Of a DNA stretch of 64,000 nt, positions 36,788 through 47,068 are shown in pieces (within the stretch, counting starts at the first letter, position 1; each line of letters starts with the position of its first letter). The translations under genes were made by a program, and so were the position numbers. Under the pieces are notes generated by a model. That model worked only from the letters and a program-made list of their open reading frames with translations, was not told where the DNA came from and ran no database searches. The stretch is from contig NZ_AP023410.1 in NCBI RefSeq assembly GCF_000193495.2, positions 3,532,271 to 3,596,270 on the forward strand, read 5' to 3'. The DNA is from Acetobacter aceti NBRC 14818. GTDB taxonomy: Bacteria; Pseudomonadota; Alphaproteobacteria; Acetobacterales; Acetobacteraceae.

Positions 36788-38008
36788 TTATTTCAACGTG
36801 CGGATAAATCCTTCTATACGGGCGCATGCCTCTTTCAGTGCTGCATCCGTCGTTGCGCAGGACAGCCGCAAATAAGGCGCAAGCCCGAACGCGCTGCCCG
36901 GTACAGTAGCGACATGAGCCTCTTCCAATAACGCCATGGCGAAATCAGTATCCGTGTCCAGTCTGCGTCCTCCGGCAGTGACGCGACCAAGGCACCCGGC
37001 AATACCCGGATAAACATAGAAAGCGCCCGCAGGATTGGCGCAGGTCAGGCCGGGAATGTTGCGCAAAGCAGCGACCATCAGATTACGGCGGCGTTCGTAA
37101 GTGACGACCATGTCCCGGATCAGGTCTGGCGGGCTGTCCAGCGCCGCGGCTGCTGCGGCCTGAGCGACCGTGCAGACGCCTGATGTCGCGTTGCTCTGGA
37201 CGCTGCGCATCGCGGCAATCAGACGCTTGGGACCGCCAGCATAACCCACGCGCCAGCCGGTCATGGCGTAAGCCTTGGCGACGCCATTCATGGTGACGAT
37301 GCGGTCTTTCAGATCCGGCGCAATCGCGGCGAAAGAGGTGAAACGATTATTGTCGAAGACGAGATGTTCATAGATCTCGTCAGAGAGAATCCAGACATTC
37401 GGATAAGCACGGAGAACTTCGGCAATGCCGCGCAGGTCGTCCTCCGAGCATAGCCCGCCTGTCGGATTGTTCGGGAAGCTCAGCACCAGCCATTTGGTGC
37501 GTGGCGTCATGACGGCGGCGAGACGTTCGGGTTTCAGGCTGAAGCCATCGGCTTCGTCGCAGACCGGATGGACCGGTACGCCGCCGAACATTCTGGCGAT
37601 CAGGGGATAGCTCACCCAGTAAGGGGCAGGGACCACGACCTCGTCACCGGGATTGATCGTCGCCATGAAGGCGTTGAAGATCACCTGCTTGCCGCCGTTC
37701 GAGACCATCAACTCGTCGGCAGCAAAGTCCAGACCGTTTTCACGGCTGAACTTGCGGGCGACTGCTGCTTTCAGTTCCGGCGTGCCATCCACTGGCGGAT
37801 ATTTCGTCTTGCCTGCGAGCGCTGCCTGATGCGCTGCTTCAATCGCAACGGCAGGTGTCGGAAAATCAGGCTCGCCAAGGGCCAGCGAAATGACCTCGTG
37901 TCCCTCGGCTCTCAGTTCTCTGGCCCTCCGCGCCATTTCGATGGTCGCGGGAGCGGGAAGTCCTTCAAGACGATGGGCGAGCGTTGGCCCCGTGGCGGTA
38001 GCGGTCAT
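36788..38008 (-). CDS. Class I aspartate-type aminotransferase (paralogue 1)
   Basis: PLP-dependent fold-type I aminotransferase, 406 residues. Landmarks: LALGEPDFPTP, SNGGKQVIFNAFMAT, PYWVSYPL, SFPNNPTGGLCS, the PLP lysine in [15 protein letters not shown] and the C-terminal YLRLSCATTDAALKEA. It matches aspartate/tyrosine/aromatic aminotransferases of Acetobacteraceae (AspC family). It is 17 bases downstream of a similar paralogue, apparently as one operon. Exact substrate preference cannot be assigned. Confidence 0.92.
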   Translation of the reverse strand: MTATATGPTLAHRLEGLPAPATIEMARRARELRAEGHEVISLALGEPDFPTPAVAIEAAHQAALAGKTKYPPVDGTPELKAAVARKFSRENGLDFAADELMVSNGGKQVIFNAFMATINPGDEVVVPAPYWVSYPLIARMFGGVPVHPVCDEADGFSLKPERLAAVMTPRTKWLVLSFPNNPTGGLCSEDDLRGIAEVLRAYPNVWILSDEIYEHLVFDNNRFTSFAAIAPDLKDRIVTMNGVAKAYAMTGWRVGYAGGPKRLIAAMRSVQSNATSGVCTVAQAAAAAALDSPPDLIRDMVVTYERRRNLMVAALRNIPGLTCANPAGAFYVYPGIAGCLGRVTAGGRRLDTDTDFAMALLEEAHVATVPGSAFGLAPYLRLSCATTDAALKEACARIEGFIRTLK

Positions 38009-38025
38009 GGCGAGCCTGTCTCCCT

Positions 38026-39378
<1,353 letters not shown>

Positions 39379-39493
39379 TCAGGATTCAATAAACGCCAGA
39401 AAACCGGTGCTGCTGGGCAACGCCGGTCTCCGGTTCTTATGAAAAACACAGTCAGATCACGGAATCATGACCCACTGTAATGATGCTGAAAGA

Positions 39494-40801
39494 TCAGACC
39501 GTGGCCGGACGATGATCCCACGCATTGCCTACCGGCCACGCGGCCTGTGCATAGACCTGACCATAACCGTGAACTTCCGACAGGAAGGTGCGGTCACCGT
39601 CGAGTTCGATCTTCACGGTTGGTGAAAGGGTCGCACCAATCCGGAAGTTTTCCGGGTTGTTGGGATCTTCACCCGGAGCCGGGAGTGTATCGATGAAGGC
39701 CTGCACGTAACCATCCGGGTCCACAAAGTGGGAATAGGTTTCGTAAGGCGCGCTGGACGGATTGCCCAGAACCAGACCGGAAGAGTTCAGCGGCTTGTAG
39801 GGACCGAAAAGACCGTTTTCGGAAACAAAGCCGTAAACACCGTCTGGACCGGACAGACCACCGCTGTAGGTGCTGTGATGGCTGATCGTGAACAGATACG
39901 TCAGGTTGTCACGGAACACGATATGCGGCCGCTCCATCTGATCGTTCACGCCCAGAGCCGTGACCAGTGGGTCAAGCTGTGTCCAGCGTGCGGTTGAAAA
40001 GTCGCCGCTCTTGTATGCGCCGTCATCCAGCACCGCGATGCCGATGGAGGCAGCGCCATACTGTGCGCCGGCATCGACAGCAAAACCGGGAGGCAGAACG
40101 CCCTGTTCCTCGCTGCCAATTGTAAACTCGCCACGCATACCGGCGACATTGCTTTCATAGAGGCAATAGACGCGGCCATCGGCCGGATTTACGAACGGAT
40201 GCGGGTCGCGGAAGTCAAAATATTCGTCCTGCTGGGAATTGGCGTTGTGAATGCCGTCAGCCGAGAACATTTCTGTTGTGGTCTTGAAGCCTCCGAACCA
40301 GACACCGTTTGCGTCAGCGAAGATCTGACCGGTGGAAACGGACGGAACGGACTGGTTGATCGGGGAATCCGCTTCGGATGTATAGAACATGTCGACGACA
40401 TTGCCCGTGCCTTCGCGCATGACCAGTCCACCGGACCATTCATGCGGACGGAGATCGGCGGAGGTGTTCAGAAGACGGCCGCCCCACTGCCAGTCAGCGC
40501 CATTACCTGTGCGGGAATACCAGTAACCGATATAGGCGCGGTCGTTGCGGGAATGCCATTCGTCATAAATGTCATCATTGTTCAGGTCGATCTTGTCGAC
40601 CGCGAGCGACCAGATAACGTGCCACCCCTTAAATGTGACGGTCTGGCCGTGAATGTTGCGAAGTGCGCCCGTGTCCCAGATCATCACCGACTCATCCATT
40701 GTCGGGAAGTTCTGGGCAATTACGGGCATGGTTGTAGTCGGATCGTCAGCGTGTACCTTGAGGGCGTCTGCAATAGTCCAACGTGACGTGTAGGAAGTCA
40801 T
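39494..40801 (-). CDS. Levansucrase (GH68) without a signal peptide
   Basis: Transfers fructosyl units from sucrose to make levan. 435 residues of a single GH68 five-blade propeller. The nucleophile is Asp43 in IWDTGALRNIHG, the transition-state stabiliser is Asp199 in DFRDPHPF, and the acid/base is Glu290 in MERPHIVF; conserved HSRNDRAYIGYWYSR and SHHSTYSGGLSGPDGVYGFVS-type segments follow Zymomonas mobilis levansucrase closely. There is no N-terminal signal peptide, unlike LsdA of Gluconacetobacter. It is monocistronic, between the aminotransferases and gluQ. How it would be exported is unknown. Confidence 0.95.
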   Translation of the reverse strand: MTSYTSRWTIADALKVHADDPTTTMPVIAQNFPTMDESVMIWDTGALRNIHGQTVTFKGWHVIWSLAVDKIDLNNDDIYDEWHSRNDRAYIGYWYSRTGNGADWQWGGRLLNTSADLRPHEWSGGLVMREGTGNVVDMFYTSEADSPINQSVPSVSTGQIFADANGVWFGGFKTTTEMFSADGIHNANSQQDEYFDFRDPHPFVNPADGRVYCLYESNVAGMRGEFTIGSEEQGVLPPGFAVDAGAQYGAASIGIAVLDDGAYKSGDFSTARWTQLDPLVTALGVNDQMERPHIVFRDNLTYLFTISHHSTYSGGLSGPDGVYGFVSENGLFGPYKPLNSSGLVLGNPSSAPYETYSHFVDPDGYVQAFIDTLPAPGEDPNNPENFRIGATLSPTVKIELDGDRTFLSEVHGYGQVYAQAAWPVGNAWDHRPATV

Positions 40802-40906
40802 TTAACTCTTAAATCTCCGGATTAAATCATGTCGGGTTACGACACGGCGGAGAATGACTGTCCTTACGCACAGCTCCAGTTTTTCTGTGTAACAGGACGC
40901 AGATCC

Positions 40907-41785
40907 TCAGAGCGTAACGCCCGCCGCCTTGCGCACTTCTTCCGGACTCATGCCGCTTTCCCGCATGGCTTTGATCGACAGGGCCCCGTCGCGTTTGGAG
41001 AGTTTTTTGCCTGCCGAATCTATCAGTAACGGATGAAAGGCATAAACAGGCTCAGGCCATTTCATCAGCTCCTGCAACAGACGATGAACGGCCGTGACAT
41101 CCCGGAGTTCTTCTCCACGAGTCACCAGAGTTACGCCCTGAGCCGCATCATCATGGGTGACGCAGAGATGATAAGAGGCGGGCGTATCCTTGCGCGCCAG
41201 CACGACGTCTCCGAACAGACCGGGATGACAGACAACAGGTCCGCGATTGAGCTCCTGATAGGTGAGGGCCGGGGTGCTCAACCTGTCCAGTGCTTTCTGC
41301 GCGTCCAGCCGAAGCGCGTAGGGCTCTCCGGCGACAATCCTCTGCGCGCGTTCGGCTTCATCCAGATGGCGGCAGGTTCCGGGGTAAAGCAGGCTGCCGT
41401 CCGGGGCATGATGGGGAGCGGAAAAAGCCGCTGCCGCTTCCCGCGCCACATCTGCCCGTGAGCAGAAGCAGGGATAGATCAATCCCTCATGCCTGAGAGC
41501 ATCAAGGGTTTGTTGATAGAGTGGAAACCGTTCCGATTGCCGTAGCACGCCTGCTTCCCAGCGCAGCCCCGTCCACGTCAGATCGTCGAGAGCTTCCCGA
41601 ATGAAGACCTCACGGCAGCGCACGGTGTCGATATCCTCGATACGCAGCAGGAACCGGCCGCCATGATCCGCGTGCCGTCGGGCAAAAAAAGCAGCGGCGA
41701 TGTGACCGAGATGCAGGGGGCCGGTAGGACTGGGCGCAAAGCGTGTAACCCAATGGTCCTGCATGCAAAAAAGGGAAAGTGTCAT
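40907..41785 (-). CDS. gluQ: Glutamyl-Q tRNA(Asp) synthetase
   Basis: Charges glutamate onto queuosine in tRNA-Asp; related to the catalytic half of GluRS but without the anticodon-binding domain. 292 residues with the HIGH-type motif FAPSPTGPLHLGHI, the zinc-like CFCSRADV ... YPGTCRH cysteines, and the KMSKS-type KKLSKRDGA. The short length and the C-X-C...C cluster separate it from full GltX. The start may instead be ATG 41764 (MQDHWVTRF). Divergent from the HNH gene. Confidence 0.95.
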   Translation of the reverse strand: MTLSLFCMQDHWVTRFAPSPTGPLHLGHIAAAFFARRHADHGGRFLLRIEDIDTVRCREVFIREALDDLTWTGLRWEAGVLRQSERFPLYQQTLDALRHEGLIYPCFCSRADVAREAAAAFSAPHHAPDGSLLYPGTCRHLDEAERAQRIVAGEPYALRLDAQKALDRLSTPALTYQELNRGPVVCHPGLFGDVVLARKDTPASYHLCVTHDDAAQGVTLVTRGEELRDVTAVHRLLQELMKWPEPVYAFHPLLIDSAGKKLSKRDGALSIKAMRESGMSPEEVRKAAGVTL

Positions 41786-41861
41786 GCTTAGGCGCTCAAC
41801 GGAAAGCTGTCGTCACGACCGGCTGTCACAGAAACCTCATGTCTTGCGGCGCGAACTTTCC

Positions 41862-41891
41862 TTGCAGTCTGAAAAAAGCTGCGCTTATACT
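41862..41891 (+). promoter_or_regulatory. Candidate promoter of the HNH endonuclease gene
   Basis: TTGCAG (41862-41867) and TATACT (41886-41891) with an 18-base spacer, about 100 bases before the start codon. Confidence 0.4.
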
Positions 41892-41988
41892 TTAATAACA
41901 CTTCTCGACGACGCGTGACCCTTTGGTGTGCAGTTTCGAGTTTGCCAAATGCGGATCATGAGCCGTCTCCGGGAAAAGGAAGCGCGCC

Positions 41989-42549
41989 TTGTCGGCTGGC
42001 AGTATGCACTATCCATCGCTCGTTTTGAACGCAGATTTCAGACCACTTTCCTACTTTCCGCTTTCGCTCTGGTCATGGCAGGACACGATCAAGGCTGTCT
42101 GCCTCGACCGTGTATCGGTGCTGAGCGAATACGACGAGGAAGTACATTCTCCAAGCTGCAGCATGCGGCTTCCAAGCGTCATCGCGCTGAAGGAATATGT
42201 CCCGACAGCACGCAGACCGGCCTTTACCCGCTTCAATCTTTTCCTGCGGGACAATTTTTCCTGCCAGTATTGTAATGACCAGCTTCCCACTCACGATCTG
42301 ACGTTCGATCATGTCATCCCGCGCAGCCGGGGAGGTCGGACAACGTGGGAAAATATCGTGACGGCGTGCAGCACCTGTAATCTGCTCAAGGGATCGCGGA
42401 TGCCGCACGAGATCCGTATGTTCCCCCGCAGGCAGCCTGTCCAGCCATCTTCATGGGAATTGCAGGATAACGGGCGCGCCTTTCCGCCGAACTATCTGCA
42501 CGATAGCTGGCGGGATTATCTCTACTGGGATGTCGAACTGGAAAGCTGA
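41989..42549 (+). CDS. HNH endonuclease domain protein
   Basis: 186 residues, a conserved alphaproteobacterial family with an HNH fold: LVLNADFRPLSYFPLSLWSW, DNFSCQYCNDQLPTHDLTFDHVIPRSRGGRTTWENIV-type core with CxxC pairs (CQYC, CSTC) that should bind a structural zinc, and PPNYLHDSWRDYLYWD at the end. TTG 41989 lies six bases from AAAAGGA and is preferred; ATG 42004 is the alternative. Found in single copy near housekeeping genes in related genomes and not obviously part of a defence or phage module here. Target unknown. Confidence 0.9.
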   Translation: MSAGSMHYPSLVLNADFRPLSYFPLSLWSWQDTIKAVCLDRVSVLSEYDEEVHSPSCSMRLPSVIALKEYVPTARRPAFTRFNLFLRDNFSCQYCNDQLPTHDLTFDHVIPRSRGGRTTWENIVTACSTCNLLKGSRMPHEIRMFPRRQPVQPSSWELQDNGRAFPPNYLHDSWRDYLYWDVELES

Positions 42550-42555
42550 AACGGC

Positions 42556-42876
42556 TTATTTCTTGTAGCTGTAGCCGTATTCTTCCGCGAGCGCCTGCAG
42601 GTCTGGCGCATTGTGCAGTTCCAGCGGAATGGGCTTCGCGGTTGCTTCACCAAACATGAACCCGTGATTGGTCATACGCTGGCAGGTGTTGGCTGCCAGT
42701 GGGAATGACGAATGGACTGCACTGCCCAGTTGCTTGCGCAGGCAGGACACATCCGTATCGTTCCACATCCGTCCGGTCTCGGCGGCACAGCCCGAAAGGC
42801 AGAGAATTAAGCCCGGAACAAGCCACTTTCTGACGTTTCTGCGCAGGCTGGAACTGGTTGAAGACGCCACAGTCAT
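42556..42876 (-). CDS. Small lipoprotein of unknown function
   Basis: 106 residues from ATG 42876. The N-terminus is basic, then a hydrophobic stretch ends in a lipobox (LILCLSGCAAETG), predicting lipid attachment at the Cys. The mature part has two more cysteine-containing stretches (VSCLRKQLGSAV, ANTCQRMTNHGF) and a C-terminal EYGYSYKK. I recognise no family. An upstream in-frame ATG at 43107 would add a 77-residue basic stretch that is unlikely. Convergent with the HNH gene, seven bases apart. Confidence 0.75.
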   Translation of the reverse strand: MTVASSTSSSLRRNVRKWLVPGLILCLSGCAAETGRMWNDTDVSCLRKQLGSAVHSSFPLAANTCQRMTNHGFMFGEATAKPIPLELHNAPDLQALAEEYGYSYKK

Positions 42877-43033
42877 TCCTCGTTCGTCTCGAATTCTGGT
42901 CGGGCAAGCCGGGCTTGCGTTCACGCCCATCGTCTCACGGCTTTTGCCATGACTGCCACCCTCAGGGAAGACGGCAGACGGCATTCCCCCCGCGTGCTGT
43001 CCGCATGACGCTATAGTTTCTTGCGACCGGAAG

Positions 43034-43243
43034 TCAGCCGACCACTTCAAAGCCTGCGGCTTCGATGGAAGGCGCGAAATTGCGTGGCCCCGTTTCCTTG
43101 GGGTCATACTCGATCTTAACGGTGCCTTTTTCCAGAGACGGCACGGCGGATTTCACACCGGGAATACCCTCCAGCGCACGTTTGACGGATGACACGCATC
43201 CCTCACAGGTCATGCCTTCCACCATGAGTGTCGTGGATTCCAT
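43034..43243 (-). CDS. copZ: Copper chaperone (HMA domain), CopZ-type
   Basis: 69-residue single heavy-metal-associated domain with the metal site GMTCEGC, then VKRALEGIPGVKSA and an AAGFEVV end, i.e. the ferredoxin-like betalphabeta fold. GGGAG lies eight bases before the ATG. It is the second gene after copA on the same strand, about 100 bases downstream, and should hand Cu(I) to the ATPase's N-terminal domains. Confidence 0.9.
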   Translation of the reverse strand: MESTTLMVEGMTCEGCVSSVKRALEGIPGVKSAVPSLEKGTVKIEYDPKETGPRNFAPSIEAAGFEVVG

Positions 43244-43339
43244 GATTATTCTCCCTGAAAACTGGTGCTCGATCTTGCGATGAGCTTCCGGCAAGCATCC
43301 ACAGACAGGGCGGCCTTGTCTACTCCTGAGCGCGACCCG

Positions 43340-45757
43340 TTATTCTGGATGGTCACTCTTCGGGGTGGGGAGCGGCTTCCAGCGGTTCAGCAACAATGCG
43401 CTGGTCACGACGGAAACGGAACTCATCGCCATGGCGGCACCCGAAAGCATGGGCGGCAGCACACCGAAGGCGGCGAGAGGAACGCCCAGTGCGTTGTAGA
43501 TGCAGGCGAAAAAGAGATTCTGCCGTATCTTGCGTGATGTTGCCCGCGAGAGACTGACGGCGTCCACCAGCGCCAGAAGCCGGGACCGCATCAGCACGAC
43601 ATCCGCTGTTTCCAGCGCAACATCGGTGCCGCCGCCCATCGCGATGCCCACATCGGCGCTGGCAAGGGCTGGGGCGTCGTTGATGCCGTCGCCGACCATA
43701 CCGATCAGCGTGCCGGGAGCAGCGTCAGTCCGTGCCTGTTTCACGGCGTCCGCCTTGTCGCCGGGGAGAACTTCGGCCCGTATATCGGCGATCCCCACGG
43801 CTTCCGCGACCCGGCATGCTGCGGCCTGTGTGTCGCCGGTCACCATGATCGGGCGAATACCATAGCGTTTTAGCAGGGAGATGGCCTGAGCCGCATCCGG
43901 ACGGATGGTGTCGGCAACAGCGATCCAGCCCAGAAGCTGACCGCCTTTTTCCACGCCAATCAGCGTCTGTCCTGACATCATCGCGGCTTCGGCTTCACCG
44001 GAGGGGGCTATTCCGAGGAACCGGGCCGAACCCAGTCTGACCGTCTCACCTTGATGGACACCTTCCAGACCATGTCCGGCGACGGCCCTGTTTCCCTCAA
44101 TTACATCCGGCGTAATCTGTTGAGCAGTGGCCGCTTCCCGCACGGCTCTGGCCAGAGGATGGGAGGAATCTCCCTCCAACCCTGCCGCCAGAGCGAGAAG
44201 TGAAATCTCTGTCGCGTTACCTTGCGGAAATACGCCTGACACCTGCGGTCGGCCTTCCGTCAGGGTGCCGGTCTTGTCCATCAGCAGGACGCCGATACGC
44301 CCCGTCTGTTCCAGCGCTTCGGCGGAGCGGAACAGCAGCCCCGCCGCCGCCCCACGACCAGCTCCCACCATGATCGCCGTCGGTGTGGCAAGGCCCAGCG
44401 CACAGGGACAGGCCACCACCAGCACGGCCACGGTGTTGATCAGACTGCGATCAAATGATCCGGTGAGAAGCCATCCGCCTGCCAGCGTCAGCAGGGCGAT
44501 GACAAGAATGACCGGCACGAAAATGGCGGAAACCCGGTCAACCAGCCGTTCTATCGGCGCTTTCGAGCCCTCGGCCTCATCCACCATGCGGGTGATCCGC
44601 GCCAACGCCGTGTCCGCTCCGACCGCCGTGGCCCGAACCCGAAGCACCCCGGCACCGTTGATCGTGCCACCCCGAACCGGATCATTGGGACCGCGACCAA
44701 CCGGGATGCTTTCTCCTGTCAACATCGCTTCATCGAGACTGGATTCTCCGGTCAGGATCACGCCGTCTGTCGGCACGGCCTCACCGGGGCGAATGACGAA
44801 TACATCGCCGACAGCGAGAGACGCAGCCGGACGATCCTGCACACCCTGCGGCGTTTCGATATGCGCCGTGACCGGCTGGAGGTGGGCCAGTCGTTCCACG
44901 CCAGCCGCCGCCCGGTTGCGGGCTCCGGTCTCCATCAGTCGTCCTGCCGTGACCAATGTAAGAACTGTCGCGCCGGACTCGAACCAGACCTGCTCGGGCA
45001 GTCCGAACACCGTGATCACGGCGCTCGCGAACCACGCGACCGTTGTGCCGAGGGCGACGAGGACATCCATGTTAGCGCCACCGCCACGCAGCGCCGCCCA
45101 GGCGCCCCGGTAGAATTTCGCGCCGAGACCGAACTGGACCAGTGTTGCGAGCACAAGCTGTATCCATCGCGGCAACATGAGATGCATGCCGCCCACCATG
45201 TCCAGAAGCAGTGGCGCGGTCAGCAGAATGCCAGCGGCCAGTTCCAGTTGCAGACGACGTTTTTCCTGCTCGCGTCGCGCCTTGCGCGCCGTGTCGTCAG
45301 TTCCGGCGACTGTGGCGCTGAATCCGGCCTTTGTGACGGTGTTTATCAGATCATTGATCGACACAGCGCCCGGGATGAAGTCGATCTCGGCTTTTCTGGT
45401 CGCCAGATTGACATTGGCGGACACGCCTTCCTGACGTTCCAGAACCTTGGTGAGTCGGGCGCTGCAGGAGGCGCAGGTCATGCCCTCAATGGCGAGGGTG
45501 ACGTGTTCCGGAACGACACTGAATCCGGCCCGAGCCACGGCGTCCGTGACATCTTTCAGAGCCGCGTGATCCGGGGCGAGTGTGATCGCTGCCTTGTGTG
45601 TTGCGAAGCTGACGTGAGCAGACACACCCGGCAGGCGGTTCAGGACCTTTTCCAGCCGTGCCGCGCAGGCCGCACAGGTCATGCCCTCCACCGGCAGGGC
45701 TAATACTGTGGGCATCGGTTCCAGTCTGTTTTTCGGGGTGTCTGCGGCATTGATCAT
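43340..45757 (-). CDS. copA: Copper-exporting P1B-type ATPase
   Basis: 805 residues. Two N-terminal HMA domains with GMTCAAC (about residue 25) and GMTCASC (about 93), eight transmembrane helices, the Cu-channel CPC in VACPCALG (about 450), the phosphorylated Asp in DKTGTLTEG (about 492), the HP dipeptide in SSHPLARAV, and GDGINDAPALA (about 692). This is the Cu(I)-transporting CopA group, moving copper from cytosol to periplasm. The leader contains a 6-base inverted repeat (45775-45790). No CueR-type regulator is adjacent. Confidence 0.95.
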   Translation of the reverse strand: MINAADTPKNRLEPMPTVLALPVEGMTCAACAARLEKVLNRLPGVSAHVSFATHKAAITLAPDHAALKDVTDAVARAGFSVVPEHVTLAIEGMTCASCSARLTKVLERQEGVSANVNLATRKAEIDFIPGAVSINDLINTVTKAGFSATVAGTDDTARKARREQEKRRLQLELAAGILLTAPLLLDMVGGMHLMLPRWIQLVLATLVQFGLGAKFYRGAWAALRGGGANMDVLVALGTTVAWFASAVITVFGLPEQVWFESGATVLTLVTAGRLMETGARNRAAAGVERLAHLQPVTAHIETPQGVQDRPAASLAVGDVFVIRPGEAVPTDGVILTGESSLDEAMLTGESIPVGRGPNDPVRGGTINGAGVLRVRATAVGADTALARITRMVDEAEGSKAPIERLVDRVSAIFVPVILVIALLTLAGGWLLTGSFDRSLINTVAVLVVACPCALGLATPTAIMVGAGRGAAAGLLFRSAEALEQTGRIGVLLMDKTGTLTEGRPQVSGVFPQGNATEISLLALAAGLEGDSSHPLARAVREAATAQQITPDVIEGNRAVAGHGLEGVHQGETVRLGSARFLGIAPSGEAEAAMMSGQTLIGVEKGGQLLGWIAVADTIRPDAAQAISLLKRYGIRPIMVTGDTQAAACRVAEAVGIADIRAEVLPGDKADAVKQARTDAAPGTLIGMVGDGINDAPALASADVGIAMGGGTDVALETADVVLMRSRLLALVDAVSLSRATSRKIRQNLFFACIYNALGVPLAAFGVLPPMLSGAAMAMSSVSVVTSALLLNRWKPLPTPKSDHPE

Positions 45758-45774
45758 ATGTGTGTCCTCAGACT

Positions 45775-45790
45775 CATTCCTTTCGGAATG
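45775..45790 (-). promoter_or_regulatory. Inverted repeat in the copA leader
   Basis: CATTCC (45775-45780) and GGAATG (45785-45790) around TTTC, about 18 bases before the copA ATG on the reverse strand. It does not match a CueR operator. It may be an RNA hairpin or a binding site; function unknown. Confidence 0.3.
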
Positions 45791-45910
45791 CAGACTGTCC
45801 GGCGGTCGTAAACCCGGTGTTAAGGGATATGGGGATTATAAACGCTCTGTTTCAATAAAACGGTAGTCTTATCCCGTGCGCTTTCACAGGGTCATTGTCT
45901 GGAATGCTGC

Positions 45911-46501
45911 ATGAACAGTCAGACAGAATCTCTCGTCGATAAATCCGGTTGCACAACCGGGACAATGCGTTCCCGCCGGTTGTTCGGTCAGGTGCGGAGA
46001 GGGATTTCCGATCAGAAAGGGGTTGTCGCCCTTGAGTTTGCCCTCATCTGCCTGCCTCTTTTCGCTCTGATGCTGTCCACGCTGGTCATGAGCGTCGTCT
46101 ATTTTACGCAAAGCGCACTCGACGCCGTTTCTGACCAGATGTCACGGGAAATTCTGACAGGACAGGCTCCGGCCTCGGGAAATGCGGGTGAATTCAAAAG
46201 TCAGGCCTGTGCGATTCTGCCGTCATATATGAGCTGTTCCAATCTTCTGGTGAATGTGAGGTCCGTCAGCAGTTTCGCGGACGCCAGCACGGCAGCGCCA
46301 CAACTGTCGTTCGATTCCTCCGGAGCTGTGACAAACTCCATGAGTTATGACCCGGGCACCGCCGGCAGCGTCGTCGTGTTTGAGCTGATGTACATGCTGC
46401 CTGTCCTGAAATCTTTTGACGGGTTTGCCGCAGCAACGCTCACCAACGGATCGCGACTGATCATTTCAACGTCCGTGATCAAGGTGGAGCCGTCCTCGTG
46501 A
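45911..46501 (+). CDS. TadE-like pseudopilin/pilus-assembly protein 1
   Basis: 196 residues. TadE-like N-terminal helix GVVALEFALICLPLFALMLSTLVM (about residues 37-60), with the processing-type Gly before an ALEFAL segment, following a basic leader, then a periplasmic domain with two cysteines (QACAILPSYMSCSNLLV). Its stop codon overlaps the start of a second TadE-like gene (TGATG). The remaining tad/flp genes are not in the window. Confidence 0.82.
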   Translation: MNSQTESLVDKSGCTTGTMRSRRLFGQVRRGISDQKGVVALEFALICLPLFALMLSTLVMSVVYFTQSALDAVSDQMSREILTGQAPASGNAGEFKSQACAILPSYMSCSNLLVNVRSVSSFADASTAAPQLSFDSSGAVTNSMSYDPGTAGSVVVFELMYMLPVLKSFDGFAAATLTNGSRLIISTSVIKVEPSS

Positions 46502-47046
46502 TGCTCCGCCCCACATTCCTTCGGGCGCGGGAGGGGGTCGCAGCCCTTGAATTCGCACTCATAGCGCCCATTCTGCTGATCATGCTGATTGGCGGCACAG
46601 CGCTGGAGGAGGCTATTGTGGTCTCGCGCAAGGTGACGGCCGCAGCCCATGCCCTTGCCGACGTGACGACGCAGTATACGTCAGTGGCGACGACGGATCT
46701 TTCCCTGGTTCTACAGGCATCCACGCTGGTGCTGGAGCCTTATCCTGTCACAACTGCCAAAATGACTGTCTCTGAAATCATGGTGGCGCCAAATGGAGGA
46801 ACAGGCACCGTAGTGTGGAGTCAGGCTCTCAATACCGATCCTCGTGGTGTGGGGTCGACCGTTTCAATTCCAGCCAGTTCCACCAGTTCAACCTCCGATA
46901 ATACATATCTGATTTTGGGAGAGGTTTCCTATAATTATACGCCCCGTGTCGCTAACAGCATCGTGCCGGGAATCACATTCTACCAGAGTCTTTTCATGGT
47001 CCCCCGGCGCTCTACCTCCATTCCGCTTGGATCGTCGTCCGGCTGA
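46501..47046 (+). CDS. TadE/TadG-like pseudopilin/pilus-assembly protein 2
   Basis: 181 residues with the TadE-like segment EGVAALEFALIAPILLIMLIGG (about residues 10-32) and a Ser/Thr-rich periplasmic part ending in FMVPRRSTSIPLG. Start is ATG 46501, coupled to the preceding stop, with GGTGGAG 11 bases upstream; GTG 46498 is the alternative. Forms a two-gene unit with the previous TadE-like protein; role presumed in a Tad/Flp-type surface apparatus. Confidence 0.8.
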   Translation: MLRPTFLRAREGVAALEFALIAPILLIMLIGGTALEEAIVVSRKVTAAAHALADVTTQYTSVATTDLSLVLQASTLVLEPYPVTTAKMTVSEIMVAPNGGTGTVVWSQALNTDPRGVGSTVSIPASSTSSTSDNTYLILGEVSYNYTPRVANSIVPGITFYQSLFMVPRRSTSIPLGSSSG

Positions 47047-47068
47047 TTGTTTTCGGAGAGAGGTCTAT

